The notes under the pieces: generated by a model
The model's input: the letters and a program-made list of their open reading frames with translations, nothing else
Databases searched by the model: none
What the model was told of the DNA's origin: nothing
Source of the DNA: Lumbricus rubellus
Taxonomy: Eukaryota > Annelida > Clitellata > Crassiclitellata > Lumbricidae
NCBI GenBank assembly: GCA_945859605.1
Contig: OX243812.1
Location: 50,684,283-50,748,282, forward strand
Direction: 5' to 3'
Length of the DNA stretch: 64,000 nt
Part shown: in pieces, positions 21,777 to 63,170 of the stretch
Position numbering within the stretch: position 1 is the stretch's first letter
Layout: every line of letters starts with the position of its first letter
Position numbers and translations under genes: made by a program

Positions 21777-24700
21777 GTTTCCACTGCAATCTCCGCCGAA
21801 CACGATTGCATCCGTAAAGAACGCGAACTGCTCTCAACCAACGCGGGTAATGATTTTTCGCTTCGCCTATCAAACGCGAAATGGACTATCGGGAATCTTG
21901 GGAATCAATTCAGCATGTAGGCTAAGGTGCTTAAGAGAACAATGCAAAGCTAGATAAGATAAAATAGAGTAGGCTGGGGTTGTGTAGGACAAAAGAGGAT
22001 GAGATGGGATAAGCTAGGATATAAAAATATAATTAGAGAGGAGAGGACAGGATAGGACAAAAAGATCAGGCAAGTTAGTTACGTGTAACGTGTTCCATCT
22101 TTGCTTTAAGCCATCTCGGCAAGAATACCATAAACTGTCAGTGGAAAGACGAGACGGTGGAGGAGAGGACTGAACACACACCCTCATACAACGTGTGCAG
22201 GAAAGTAACGTGTGCAGGAAATATGAGATTAGAAGTAGATAAGCTCAATGCTGTTGAGTCAGGTTATGAAAAGTGTGCGAAAGGTTATAAGATAAGATTT
22301 AATCAGACGACACAGGTATAATAAGCAAAATTTAAAAAAAGTTAGATCTATAGTACTGTATACGGTATTTAAAACATAAATAAGATAAAGGTTAGTTTTC
22401 AGTCAGTGTTCGGATGTAATCCCACATCAACCCCTTTCTTATAATTATGTAGCCTATATATCAATGCAGAATACACTCTCATCCTCTGCACTCTTTCTCA
22501 AAGAATGCAGCTTCAGAGGAAAAGAGTGATTAAAACTGTTGTCAGACTCTAAACGAGAATTGATGAGCAAAGTCTCAATCATTTATTCCTATTAAATCTC
22601 TTCGGCTCTTAGTCTTCGCCTCGTTCTTTTTTTAAGCGTCTCGTGTACACGACCGAAACCAACAGGAGACCAGCCATGGATTTCTTTCACGCTGCTTCAG
22701 TCCTCTTTTCTCCATTCCATTCATTACGTCAAAGCTTCTGCAGGCAACTGTAGGCCTGCCTGATTTACTTCCGTAAACAGTTTTAGAGATTCCTCCGTTC
22801 AATGCTATTTCTGGTGGAGCAATAGATACACTGCACTCGTCCATTTTACAGTCTTACATGAGATAGATGAAATGTAGAAAGATCACTCTCTCTAAGGCCG
22901 CTTGATCCCTCTACGCGCCTGTCGTGCGATCGTGTGTAGGTATATAATACATGTAGGTATACAATATATAATATATGTAATAGGCTACTTGTAAGCTATG
23001 TTTCCTCTTTTATAGGCTATACATAGGCTACAAGGCCTTTGAATTTGTCCGTGAATAAAGTGAAGCAGAAGATATGCATTGCGTAGGAAATGCAAGCTTT
23101 ATGCTTTATGCTTTAAAAGCTTTAAAGTTTTTTTCTATAATTAATAATCAATTTCCATATCCGCATTAGGAATGCCTGTAGGGTTTCTGCATTAGTCTGG
23201 CGCAGCAAGGTCCTCCGTCTGATGTCCAGCAGAGTTTAATCTAGGCAGTGTTTGATGTAGGCTTCTTCAGGGGTGGGGAAAATCCCCCCTCCGGAATTAC
23301 ATTCCCCAGAAAAATTTCAGGGCTGTTTTTTAAAATCTAAAACCTGCGTGTAGATCGACAATATATGATTATAGGCCTACTTTGTTTCTGTTGTCTTTGA
23401 TAGAGCAGTGTCGTTAAACATGTAACAAGCGTTTCTTTATGCTGACCTGAAGACTGTCTCATTTAGCCGTGTTTGGACATAGAGCGGTTCTGAGTAGATT
23501 AATCTAAACGGGTGCTAAAAAATCAGTGGTAATAATAATTGCCATTTTGCACTAATCTCCCTCTCGAAAAGACTTCGGATCGTTTACCGGCGGATTACCG
23601 CAGTAGTGCTAAAAAAAATCTTCACTTTCTTTAATTTTGGATTAGCAATAATTGCCGATTAAGCTCAGCAGCAAATGTGTAGTGATTCAAGACGATGACC
23701 ATAGACTATAAATTGACACTGTTTCTTGAAAGAATCAAAGAAAGAAACCTTTTGTTTGTCTATATCTAAGTACTTTAACAAACTAGTCTTCATTGAATTA
23801 TGGTTTACCGGTGTAGCATTTCATGACAATAAAAATTACGGCCCAAATTTTCCGATGAATTTTGATTCCACAACCTACACAGTTAAAAAAGCGCAAAAAG
23901 CTAACTGATAGGCCTATTGCAGGATCTATTAGTTTGTTTTTGCAATATATTTCAGTTACTCTTATAGCTTGAGTCATAAGTTCCTTCCATCCCAGTTTTG
24001 TTCCGCCTACAAACACAGTAAATGCCAAACGTGATCAATTTGTAGTCAATAGAGTATATACAGACCTAATGCAGGTCTTCCCAAAGTCCGTATGTCAATC
24101 AAACAGTCCAATCGGTCTTGAACTGCGCTGTCAGGCTGATCGCAGTTCTCCCAAATTTCTCCAATATCTCGACCATCATGAAGAACGAATTGCATTAGCT
24201 TCCATTATTTTGATGCTCGTATCCAATTTAAGCCATCCTAATCCTTTTGGTTATTTACAGCTCAGCACGACCTACAGACTCAAAAATATTTCTGTAACGT
24301 CTGCTTTCTGATCCAGGACTCAATCTCTTTGTCTCACGGGTCAAAGCAGCCATTGGTCAAGACTGCCCGTTTACAATGATGGGACCCTTCTTCACAAATT
24401 CGGGATGAAAATTTGTCGTACTCTCTTCGGCCCATTGTTTGATAACGTTCCGTTTCCTGACGTTGGGAGCGCCTTAGAATATTCTGAATTGTTGGCTCTT
24501 GTTGCAAGAAGCGCTGTATATATACATATATATGTATTATGTATATATATATATATATTTATATATATGTATATATGTATATATGTATACACCAAGATAC
24601 AATACAAACAATACAACAAAATGCAATACAACCCAAGATGCTCTTCCGTCTTCCATAATGGTCTCTCCCGTTAACCGGACTAATATAAAACTTCAAGTTT

Positions 24701-25365
24701 ACGATCACTTCAACCAGAATAACTTTTTCTCGACACTGTGTAGGAATCCATGACCATAATATGATATCCCGTATGTAATGGCAATAACTGCGATTACATT
24801 GTCCGAGGCTGGATGACTCGGAAACACTGGTGTCTGATGATAGCAGACGATGTGTTGAAAAGTGTGGCTTTCGAGGTCGGAATTTATTGCTGTCATTCGA
24901 GCGTGTGATTCAATCAAATTCCTAGTATAAAATGAATCTGCTTTGGAATCGTAGATGAGCACGGATTCAATGAAAGCTATTGAATATATATCACAGCGAT
25001 GGCATACTGCAGAGAGAACAGATGAGATGGACTCATGAGAACTCAGTAAGTAAGGGCACCCAGTTGAGTCATATGCAACACACGCATTTGTCAGAACCCT
25101 AACTGTGACACACATGACAATCAAAAACGCAATATAGACGAAAATAATATAGGTCTACACTAAGTCTTGTCTCCAATTTCCACAGCGCATTTTATCTGGT
25201 TCTCACTTTCCAGCGAATTTATGGGGCGGGATCTTTTACCAACGCTGTCCATTTGAATGTTTGACACTCCAAATAAATTTCATTCAGTCAATTTCAAATA
25301 ATATTTCTAACCGCTTGATAAAGCTTTGTAGATTTTGTATAGATAAGTGAATTGCAAATTGCATT
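21777..25365. other. Spacer, no gene recognised
   Basis: Open frames here are short and match nothing I know. A fragment at 23230-23300 (TTTAATCTAGGCAGTGTTTG followed by C/G-rich runs) resembles the end of the hAT-like family at 3987-5507. A TA-rich microsatellite is at 24515-24590. Confidence 0.5.
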
Positions 25366-25577
25366 GTGGGGTACGGTGGTGTAGTGGTGGCGTCGTTGCC
25401 TTGGAGCCGGAAGGTTCGAGGTTCGAATCCACTTCGCCGCGTAAGGACCATGGGCAAGTCCTTAACTCACAATCGCTCAGCGCTTCGGCGTGAAACTCTG
25501 ATGCAGTGTCCTCTCTGTATTCGGGAGCCCCTTTGAGTAGAGAGAGAGAGCTTGAAGGGGCGCTATGACAAGTGCAC
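25366..25577 (+). mobile_element. tRNA-derived SINE, copy 1
   Basis: The tRNA-like head has an A-box-like TGGTGTAGTGGTGG (25376-25389) and an exact B box GGTTCGAATCC (25420-25430). The body runs through ACCATGGGCAAGTCCTTAAC to a tail with TTGAAGGGGCGCTATGAC. It is about 210 bp. An inverted second copy lies at 27178-27388. The head resembles Glu/Gly-type tRNAs but is too diverged to be a tRNA gene. Confidence 0.85.
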
Positions 25578-26295
25578 CTACAAACACTTTAGTGATTTTT
25601 TCGCTTGTCTGCTCGAGCCGATAAGGACAAAGGTTGGAAGGCGTTCCAAAATCTAGCAAGTCAAGGCCATTTCAAGGCAAAGAGGCAATGTGAAAGAAAA
25701 ATGGTTATTTCGTTTCAATTTAGCCTTTTAAACGACTTCTGGTTTAAAAAAATTAAGATGATGAGCCGACAAGACATTGGTCGATTTAATTAAAAGAACG
25801 GACTTAATAGACTATTAATGGTTGGATAGATCTATCCATTGTTGGAAGCATATCACAACTCGGACCATTTATTATTTATCGGACTCGTTGCCTTTTTAAC
25901 ACGTCAATTGCGAACCGACAGCTGCCAATGTTATTTTTCAATACCACTTATCTGTTGAATGTTGTTTTTCAACTCATTTTTGTCTCCGATATTAGTACTA
26001 AAGCCCAGTTCGACAAATGTGATTGTAATCACGTGGTCTGAGACCTTCAGTATAAAATACTATAAAATAGTCTGCGCAACAAAGGCTACACGCGAAATTG
26101 TTATCTGACGCGGTTGTCGTCTTGCCGTCCGTAGATCTATGTCCGAATCGAATTCTTTAGCCGTCTCTCTAATATCGTTTTCACTGTATTAATGTTTTTC
26201 CGTGCTTTATCACACATGTAATAATGTACATACCATGAATTCAGGTTCTTCTCTCTTCGTCCGTTCATCTCTCTCGTGTATCTCCCTCCAACTTC

Positions 26296-26470
26296 TTGCC
26301 ATCAGCCTCTGCCTCTGTCTCTGTCTCTGCCTCTGCCTCTGTCTCCGCCTCCGCCTCCACCTCCGCCTCCGCCTCCGCCTCTGCCTCTGCCTCTGCCTCT
26401 GCCTCTGCCTCTGCCTCTGCCTCTGCCTCTGCCTCTGCCTCTGCCTCTGCCTCTGCCTCTGCCTCTGCCA
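26296..26470. repeat. (CTGCCT)n hexanucleotide repeat
   Basis: CTGCCT units with CCGCCT variants in the middle. Periodicity of six leaves all frames open (Ala-Glu, Gln-Arg, Leu-Pro, Ala-Ser), so these long frames are not evidence of a gene. Looser CTGTCT units continue to about 26700. Confidence 0.92.
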
Positions 26471-27177
26471 TGCCTCTGCCTCTGTCACTCCGTCCACGCC
26501 TCCCTCTCGTTATATCTATATATCGATATAATTTATCTACATGTATCTATGTCACGTTTTTTAGGCTGCAAATAAATGCAAGCATAGAGCTCTCTATCTG
26601 TCTGTGTCTCTGCCTCTGTCTTGGCCTGTCTGTCTCCTTTTGACTTCTGTCTCTCTGTATAGCTCTGCCTCTTTCTGTCTGTCTCTGAATGTGTGTGCGC
26701 GAATCTATTCTCTAGTTAATTGTCACTGGAATGATTGAAGTGCGTTGTTTGAACTCTAATGAATGACGGATGGATCACAGAACCAGATATTCACCAAAAA
26801 GATTTATTTCCCAAATTATATGACCGATGGAAAACTAAAGAAACCCAGAAAAAAGTCAAATCCTCTAACAAGTTCCTGAGGGAATTGAAGGTTGCACAAT
26901 GCACCGTTAGCACCGCTACTATATACTGCAGCAGGCCAAAGCTTTCAACTACAGATGGTGTAGAGCTGCTTGTACTGCTGTTTATGTACATCGTCGGGGT
27001 CGAGGAGTTGAACGTCAGAATCGATGAAAAGAAATTCAATCCGCATCTGACTATTATTGGATTAATATTATTGAGAATTCCAAGGCAGGCAACGGCGATA
27101 TATATTATAAGGCGAAATAAATTTTGGAACACCGGATGATCGTAGACACATACACCACTGTTTGTATGTGCACTTGC

Positions 27178-27388
27178 TATAGCGCCCGGCCCTTCAAGTT
27201 CTCTATAGGCCTACTCAGAGGCGCTCCCGAATGCAGAGCGGACACTGCATCGGAGTTTCGTGCCGAAGCGCTGAGCAATTGTGAGTGAAGGACTTGCCCA
27301 AGGTCCTTACGCAGCGAGGTGGATTCGAACCTCGAACCTTCCGGCTCCAAGGCAACGACGCCACCACTGCACCACCTCGCCCTACAAA
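27178..27388 (-). mobile_element. tRNA-derived SINE, copy 2 (inverted)
   Basis: Reverse-oriented relative of 25366-25577. B box GGTTCGAATCC on the minus strand at 27321-27331, the same GTAGTGGTGGCGTCGTTGCC-type head, and a tail with GGGAGCGCCTCTGAGTAG and GGGCGCTATAG. Confidence 0.85.
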
Positions 27389-27418
27389 ATGTAGCAGCGC
27401 TACATAAAATGATGTGAT

Positions 27419-27575
27419 GCGCCCATCTCTCCACTCGATCCAAAAATCCACCCAGCCATCCATCCATCTCTCCATCCATCCTTTCATCCATCCATCCTTC
27501 CACCCGTCCGTCCATCCATCCATCAATCCATCCGTCCATCCATCCATCCATCCACCCGTCCGTCCATCCATCCAT
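27419..27575. repeat. (CATC)n microsatellite
   Basis: CATC units with CCGT variants, starting about 30 bp from the inverted SINE. Confidence 0.9.
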
Positions 27576-27761
27576 ACATGCAATGCATACAGCCCTACAT
27601 GCGCATGTATAAAAGCCACAAAAATGCTTACTCAATTATACATGTATCTTCAGAGTATTTAACGTTGACATTTATGGTCCAGGGCTCATTTTCCCGCCAA
27701 ACTAACCACATAGAGCAATCATGTTCTATTTATGACTGAAATACAGTACCCAGTCATGCAA

Positions 27762-27781
27762 GAATATATATATATATATTT

Positions 27782-27838
<57 letters not shown>
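27762..27838. repeat. (AT)n microsatellite
   Basis: Nearly perfect AT dinucleotide run, self-complementary. Confidence 0.9.
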
Positions 27839-27842
<4 letters not shown>

Positions 27843-28213
27843 TGTTGTCTCTTCTAATCAGGTCAGCGTCAATTAGTGAGATGTTGTTTTCACTTTTCAC
27901 TTCTGTCTATTGTTACGAAGCTTACGTAAGTACTGCGACCTTTTGTGCCATAACGACATCAACATGACAAAGGTTACCTGATATCGACACAGCTGTCTGC
28001 GTGGATTAGGATCAGTCCACGATAACAATAGCATTGGACAGTTGCATAGGAACAGACACACGTGCACACATGCACCTACACACAGTATCTGGAGGAGGGA
28101 ATTTGGGTTTCTGGGGGCGAGAAAAAAATGCGTTTTCGGCCGAACATTTTGGGCGGACGGCTGGCTGGCCGGCATCTTTCCGGTACTGAAAACACGGATG
28201 ATCCGTGTTGTTT

Positions 28214-28413
28214 NNNNNNNNNNNNNNNNNNNNNNNNNNNNNNNNNNNNNNNNNNNNNNNNNNNNNNNNNNNNNNNNNNNNNNNNNNNNNNNNNNNNNNN
28301 NNNNNNNNNNNNNNNNNNNNNNNNNNNNNNNNNNNNNNNNNNNNNNNNNNNNNNNNNNNNNNNNNNNNNNNNNNNNNNNNNNNNNNNNNNNNNNNNNNNN
28401 NNNNNNNNNNNNN
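28214..28413. other. Assembly gap, 200 N
   Basis: Exactly 200 unknown bases, a conventional placeholder. Real missing length is unknown. Both edges read TGTTGTTT, so a repeat may have collapsed here. Open frames across it are artefacts. Confidence 0.98.
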
Positions 28414-28555
28414 TGTTGTTTTTAGTCTTTCCGTCGAAAAATATCTATTTGCGCTGGAAAAATAACTGCTTATCTTTTTTAGTCTTTCTTTCAATCTTAC
28501 CACACATTTTCCAACATGTCCATATTCATTCATTCATTCATTTCAAGAATTTATG

Positions 28556-28763
28556 TAGGCCTAGTGCACCTTCAATAAATCCACTCAGAAGCGCTCCCAG
28601 TCCAACCACGGTGACACAAAAAAGTTTTAAGGAGCTTGTAGAACACTGACGAGTCAACCCTAGGTAGCAATCGCATCTGCAACGGGAGACTATTCAAGAC
28701 AGAAGGACCTACAACTGAGAAAGCTCGACGCTGACAAGTTGATGTTTCAACACGTGGGACCAA
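28556..28763 (-). mobile_element. LINE 3' end, reverse transcriptase C-terminus
   Basis: The minus strand reads RRAFSVVGPSVLNSLP, a conserved motif near the C-terminus of CR1/L2/Jockey-type LINE reverse transcriptases. The frame ends at 28572. The following tail, GGGAGCGCTTCTGAGTGG then TTGAAGG, matches the tails of the two SINEs nearby. Most of the LINE is missing, as expected from 5' truncation during target-primed insertion. Confidence 0.8.
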
Positions 28764-28924
28764 AAGCTTACCGCTAGAGGCAGAGCACGTTATTAATTAA
28801 TGCGTTTATTAATACAGCACGTTATTATATGCATTGACAGTACTGTTGGACACATTCATGCTCACTAGGTTTTTCTGGAGGATTCCTGCACGTTGACTTT
28901 CTGGGGGTGGTGGTTTATATTTAC

Positions 28925-29016
28925 ATGTGTACAGCACATCTAGATTTTTCGGGGAGGGGAATCCATTCCAGGGAAGGAACTTCCCCCTTCCCAATAGACG
29001 TCTAGATAAAACACTG
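28925..29016. mobile_element. End fragment of the hAT-like family
   Basis: GACGTCTAGATAAAACACTG at 28997-29016, preceded by C/G-rich runs, matches the right terminus of the element at 3987-5507. No partner end is nearby. Confidence 0.55.
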
Positions 29017-29388
29017 CCGGGGGGATGCGTCGTTATTAGTCTGAGTTTGCCAATTTAGTCCTACTCTGATCCAGACGGATACTTTATTACGCGTCAAAGT
29101 TGGTTGAGACCACCGGACGACACTTGCGACATCTGTTCATCACAACGGAAACATTTATGCGAGGGATTCGAATGACCAACGAAGAGGAGGAGTCAATTGT
29201 CTTGAATGGCAGATCGTCACTCTAGCTTTCTTTAGACTTCTGTGTTTAATCTGTGTCAGGAGAAGTCAAATGAACCGGATATGACGACTGATTGTCTAAT
29301 CTAACAAACTTCCGGTCTGGGATATTGGTACGAGACACTCGCACCAAGTTTCGTAAGATTCTGGGTTGCGTGATAATCAAATTCATTA

Positions 29389-29440
29389 TGAGGATTTATA
29401 TAGCGCCCTTCAAGGTTACTACGCAGGAGCGCTCCAATGA
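29389..29440 (-). mobile_element. Retroposon 3' tail fragment
   Basis: On the minus strand GGAGCGCTCCTGCGTAG is followed by CTTGAAGGGCGCTATATAAA, the same tail as on the SINEs (25.4, 27.2 kb) and the LINE (28.6 kb). Confidence 0.55.
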
Positions 29441-29896
29441 CAAAAATATATGCACGCTGTACGAGCCTAGCTTATTATTATTGTTATTAAACAATTGCTT
29501 ACATAGGCTACACCGCAGCCGATCACAAAGAAATGTTTTCAAAATAACATTGCTTTGTAAATATACCAATGCAGACGGTTCTAGTCAGATAGAGAGTTGT
29601 GTGAGGGTGTGTGTGCACCGATCACAGGCGCCATAGAAGTCAGAAATTAGTTATTGATTACGATCATATTATGACCTGTTCTGTTTCCTGTACTCTGACC
29701 ATATCCCGTGCACTTTAGCCGGCCAGTGTCTGTAGTCGTTAACCAATTACTAATGACGGCAATCGGTGCCGTTTTCCCGTCGCTGTCGAGTGAAACCTCG
29801 GTTGACGCCGTCATCAATGGTTGACATCGGATTGCGTCAACATCCACAGATCAACAGATGTGCGGAAGTAAAAAGGCACGACCTTCGTTTGCAGAG

Positions 29897-31371
29897 AGAA
29901 GACGGAGAAGGTGGAGGTGGATAAGATGGAGAAGATGGATAAGATGAAGAAGACGGAGAAGATGGAAAAGACGGAGAAGATGGAGAAGATGAAGAAGACA
30001 GAAAAGACAGAGAAGATGGAGAAGATGAAGAAGATGGAAAAGATGAAGAAGACGGAGAAGATGAAGAAGATGGAGAAGATGGAGAAGATGGATAAGACGG
30101 AGAAGAAGGAGAAGACGGAGAAGACGGAGAAGATGATGAAGATGGAAAATATGAAGAAGACGGAGAAGATGAAGAAGACGGAGAAGATGAAGAAGATGGA
30201 GCAGAAGATGGAGAAGATGAAGAAGATGAAGAAGATGGAGAAGATGGAAAAGATGAAGAAGACGAAGAAGATGGAAAAGATGGAGAAAACGGAGAAGATG
30301 AAGAAGACGGAGAAGATGAAGAAGATGGAGAAGATGGAGAAGACGGAGAAGATGGAGAAGATGAATAAGATAGAGAAGATGGAAAAGATGAAGAAGACGG
30401 AGAAGATGAAGAAGACGGAGAAGATGGAGAAGATGGATAAGACGGAGAAGATGGAGAAGACGGAGAAGACGGAGAAGATGATGAAGATGGAAAAGATGAA
30501 GAAGACGGAGAAGATGAAGAAGATGGAGAAGATGAAGAAGATGGAGCAGAAGATGGAGAAGATGGAAAAGATGAAGAAGACGAAGAAGATGGAAAAGATG
30601 GAGAAAACGGAGAAGATGAAGAAGACGGAGAAGATGAAGAAGATGGAGAAGATGGAGAAGACGGAGAAGATGGAGAAGATGAATAAGATAGAGAAGATGG
30701 AAAAGATGAAGAAGACGGAGAAGATGGAGAAGATGGATAAGACGGAGAAGATGGAGAAGACGGAGAAGACGGAGAAGATGATGAAGATGGAAAAGATGAA
30801 GAAGACGGAGAAGATGAAGAAGACGGAGAAGATGAAGAAGATGGAGCAGAAGATGGAGAAGATGAAGAAGATGAAGAAGATGGAGAAGATGGAAAAGATG
30901 AAGAAGACGAAGAAGATGGAAAAGATGGAGAAAACGGAGAAGATGAAGAAGACGGAGAAGATGAAGACGATGGAGATGATGAAGAAGATGAAGAAGATGG
31001 AGAAGATGATGAAGATGGAGAAGATGGAGAAGATAGAAAAAGATTGAGAAGATGGAGAAGACGGAGAAAATGGAGAAGATGGAGAAGATGAAGAAGATGG
31101 AGAAGATGAAGAAGAGGGAGAAGACGGAGAAGACGGAGAAGATGAAGAAGATGAAGAAGATGGAGAAGATGAAGAAGATGGAGAAGATGGAGAAGATGGA
31201 AAAGATGGAAAAAGATGGAGAAGATGGAGAAGACGTAGAAGATGGAGAAGATGAAGAAGATAAAGAAGATGGAGAAGATGGAGAAGAAGAAGAAGAAAAT
31301 GATTGTGAAAACAGAAGAAGTGTAACAACAAGAAAGAATAAAGAAGACGAAGGAGGAGGCGAAGGAGGATG
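29897..31371. repeat. 1.4 kb purine-only tract, GARGATGGA-type
   Basis: GAAGATGGAGAAGACGGA-like units, nearly all purine on the + strand apart from T and C in GAT and GAC. Larger blocks recur: a segment near 30156-30360 is seen again near 30530-30700 and 30830-30960, so the array grew by block duplication. Two very long minus-strand frames (Ser/Phe/Ile/Pro-rich) and a Lys/Met/Glu-rich + frame are consequences of the three-base periodicity. Confidence 0.9.
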
Positions 31372-32571
<1,200 letters not shown>

Positions 32572-33292
32572 GGTTCCGCGGTAATGGAAAAGACATCAGC
32601 TGGTTTAAAAAAGCGCTGCGCATATTATTCGTCCTGTAACTCATCTTCCTCCTCCGTCATTGCTGCTGCTGCTGCGGCATCTCATCCAATTAGCTGGTGA
32701 TGCGGACGATTTCAGTGGCATCACATAATATCTATATTTACATTATACATGTATATAGATATACAAGACACTTCCCTTTCACTTGCTACCGTCGTCTAAG
32801 TCTTCGCTGCTATAACGACACAGAGATGATAAGTAACAGGGAAAGGGAAGGGACGAAGATCTGGAAAAGAGGCAGAGACATGGAAGAAGAGAATGAAGAA
32901 GGGACAAGGACAGGAGGGACACAGACAGTGAATCAGAAAAGAAGCGGTAGGCCTATTAGTTTATAATATAATATATTTTAAATAATGTTTTCGGTTATAA
33001 ATTCTACGCAGGGTATACGATGGAGATAGTGAGAGTGTTGGGGGGGGGGGCATGTAAAGAGGAAGATAAAGAAGCGAACGGGAAGAAGAAGAAGAAGGAG
33101 AGATTGATCGGAAACAAGAGAAGGTCAGAAATTTAGAAATGCAGATCGAGGAGGAGGGAGAGAAGCAAAGATTTGGATAAGAAGTGATGAAGTGTGTAAG
33201 TAAGATAGGCAGCTGTATAAATGGTATTAGATCAACGACCTTGCTCATGTATAGGCTACCCTCTGTTATCATAAGAACGAAGATGGTTTCTG

Positions 33293-33475
33293 CTGATGAT
33301 GATGATGATGATGACGATGATGATAACGATGATGATTATGATTAAGATGACGATGAAGATGATGATAATGAAGAAGAGGAAGGAGAAGATGATGATGACG
33401 ACGACGATGATGATGATGATAAAGATGATGACGATGACGATAACGATGATAATGTCAATGATGATGATGATGTGC
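33293..33475. repeat. (GAT)n / (GATGAC) microsatellite
   Basis: GATGAT and GACGAT units, followed at 33505-33540 by a short GCT run. Confidence 0.9.
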
Positions 33476-34162
33476 TATACAGCTATATACGTATGAAGCT
33501 GGTATGTCTGTTGCTGCTGCCGCTGCTGCTGCTGCTGAAAGACCGAGTGCTGATGACATTAGTCAGCCAAACACTAAGCTTATAGGCAATAGCATTCCGA
33601 TAATGTATTCAGCTTTCAGCTCATAATCTCTGCCTCGAAGCAAAGCTTTCATCCAATCACGGACTACATCTTAAGTCATTCCTCAACCAGTCCTGGCTAA
33701 CTGACTAGCATGCACCATACGATAGCATAGCATATATATATACACTATACCATATTGAACCGCACCATATCAACACACAATTACTCTGCCATATATGTGA
33801 CAAGCCCGGATACCATTCCTTACCCTACCTAATATTACCTATATCCCACACGATATACATTATCATACTCTTCCGCACCATACCATTTCTTATCCTACAA
33901 CATACTACATGTATTCCTTGCCACACCATGCACGTACAATGACACAACCCCAACCCAATATCCGAACGCTAATAGCAACAACCTTTAGCAATGTTGCTGC
34001 TTCAGTAGGCTATTGTTTTATTAATTATGCGAGTCATTGGGTTCATTCAGGTCATCATACCATCGTATATAATCTGTCATTAATTGTTATGTTCCGAACA
34101 ATAGGCCACCACTCCCAAAACTCTGGAAAACACATGTCGTTGTTTACATCTACCATTATATA

Positions 34163-34306
34163 ATAATTTATTATTATTATTATTATTACTATTACTATTA
34201 TTATTATTATTATTATTATTATAATTTTTATTTTTTTTATTTTTTTATTAGTTTTTTTTATTATTTTATTATTATTATTATATCTTTTAATATCTTCAAG
34301 AAAACA

Positions 34307-34382
<76 letters not shown>

Positions 34383-34442
34383 TTTTTTTTTTTTTTTTTT
34401 TTTTTTGCTGCCCCGAGGTATTTAGGATCCCTCAGGGACTTA

Positions 34443-34518
<76 letters not shown>

Positions 34519-34533
34519 TACTACTATTATAAT
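34163..34533. repeat. (ATT)n microsatellite next to exon 1
   Basis: About 370 bp of ATT units with T-rich and GC interruptions. It ends 11 bp before the splice acceptor of the first visible CUB exon, so it supplies the T-rich stretch upstream of that acceptor. Confidence 0.92.
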
Positions 34534-34544
34534 TATGGTTGCAG

Positions 34545-61089
<26,545 letters not shown>

Positions 61090-61330
61090 TGGCAGCTGGA
61101 GGCAGGAAGAGAGGGAGAGGGTCGAGAAGGAAGAGCGAAAGAGGGGAGGAAGAGTAAATGGAGGACGGTGAGCTGGACTAAGCCGCATCTAACAGATGTC
61201 TTTGCAATTCAATTTGCACGGCTGGCGGGAGAGGCAGTCGCGACCAAAATGTAGTAGCGCTTCATCAATTGTCCGGAACGGTGGAAGATTGGAGGCATAG
61301 ATGGACGGACGAAGGAGGAGTTAGATGGAT

Positions 61331-62395
61331 GGATAGATGGATTGATTTGATTAATAGATGTATGGAAGACTTTTTTGGATAGATGGATTGATTTGATTAA
61401 TAGATGTATGGAAGACTTTTTGGATAGATGGATTGATTTGATTAATAGATGTATGGAAGACTTTTTTTGGATAGATGGATTGATTTGATTAATAGATGTA
61501 TGGAAGACTTTTTTGGATAGATGGATTGGTTTGATTAATAGATGTATGAAAGACTTTTTTGGATTGATGGATTGATTTGATTAATAGATGTATGGAAGAC
61601 TTTTTGGATAGATGGATTGATTTGATTAATAGATGTATGGAAGACTTTTTTGGATAGATGGATTTATTTGATTAATAGATGTATGGAAGACCTTTTTGGA
61701 TAGATGGATTGATTTGATTAATAGATGTATGGAAGACTTTTTTGGATAGATGTATTGATTTGATTAATAGATGTATGGAAGACTTTTTTGGATAGATGGA
61801 TTGATTTGATTAATAGATGTATGGAAGACTTTTTTGGATAGATGGATGGATTTGATTAATAGATGCATGGAAGACTTTTTTGGATAGATGTATTGATTTG
61901 ATTAATAGATGTATGGAAGACTTTTTTGGATAGATGGATTGATTTGATTAATAGATGTATGGAAGACTTTTTGGATAGATGGATTGATTTGATTAATGGA
62001 TGTAGGCTATGGAAGACTTTTTTGGATAGATGTATTGATTTGATTAATAGATGTATGGAAGACTTTTTTGGATAGATGGATTGATTTGATTAATAGATGT
62101 ATGGAAGACTTTTTTGGATAGATGGATGGATTTGATTAATAGATGCATGGAAGACTTTTTGGATAGATGTATTGATTTGATTAATAGATGTATGGAAGAC
62201 TTTTTTGGATAGATGGATTGATTTGATTAATAGATGTATGGAAGACTTTTTGGATAGATGGATTGATTTGATTAATGGATGTATGGAAGACTTTTTTGGA
62301 TAGATGGATTGATTTGATTAATGGATGTATGGAAGACTTCTTTGGATAGATTGATTGATTTGATTAATAGATGTATGGAAGACTTTTTGGTTGGA
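61331..62395. repeat. 46-bp minisatellite, about 23 copies, with higher-order repeat
   Basis: Unit: a run of 5-7 T, then GGATAGATGGATTGATTTGA and TTAATAGATGTATGGAAGAC. Variants TGTATTG, TGGATGGA/GATGCATGG and AATGGATG occur in the same six-unit order twice (about 61742-62025 and 62025-62305). Confidence 0.92.
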
Positions 62396-62419
62396 TGCAT
62401 GGTTTGATGGATGGTTGTA

Positions 62420-63170
<751 letters not shown>

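Noticed and set aside
25376..25440. Possible functional tRNA gene
   Set aside because: Imperfect cloverleaf and an inverted repeat copy at 27.3 kb show it is a SINE head.
26759..27139. 126-codon open frame
   Set aside because: No family resemblance, no splice support seen, flanked by repeats; could be chance.
28012..28649. Open frames spanning the N run
   Set aside because: The gap is filled with unknown bases, so the frames have no meaning.
61331..62395. CRISPR-like regular direct repeats
   Set aside because: Units are contiguous with no unique spacers, and the genome is animal; this is a minisatellite.
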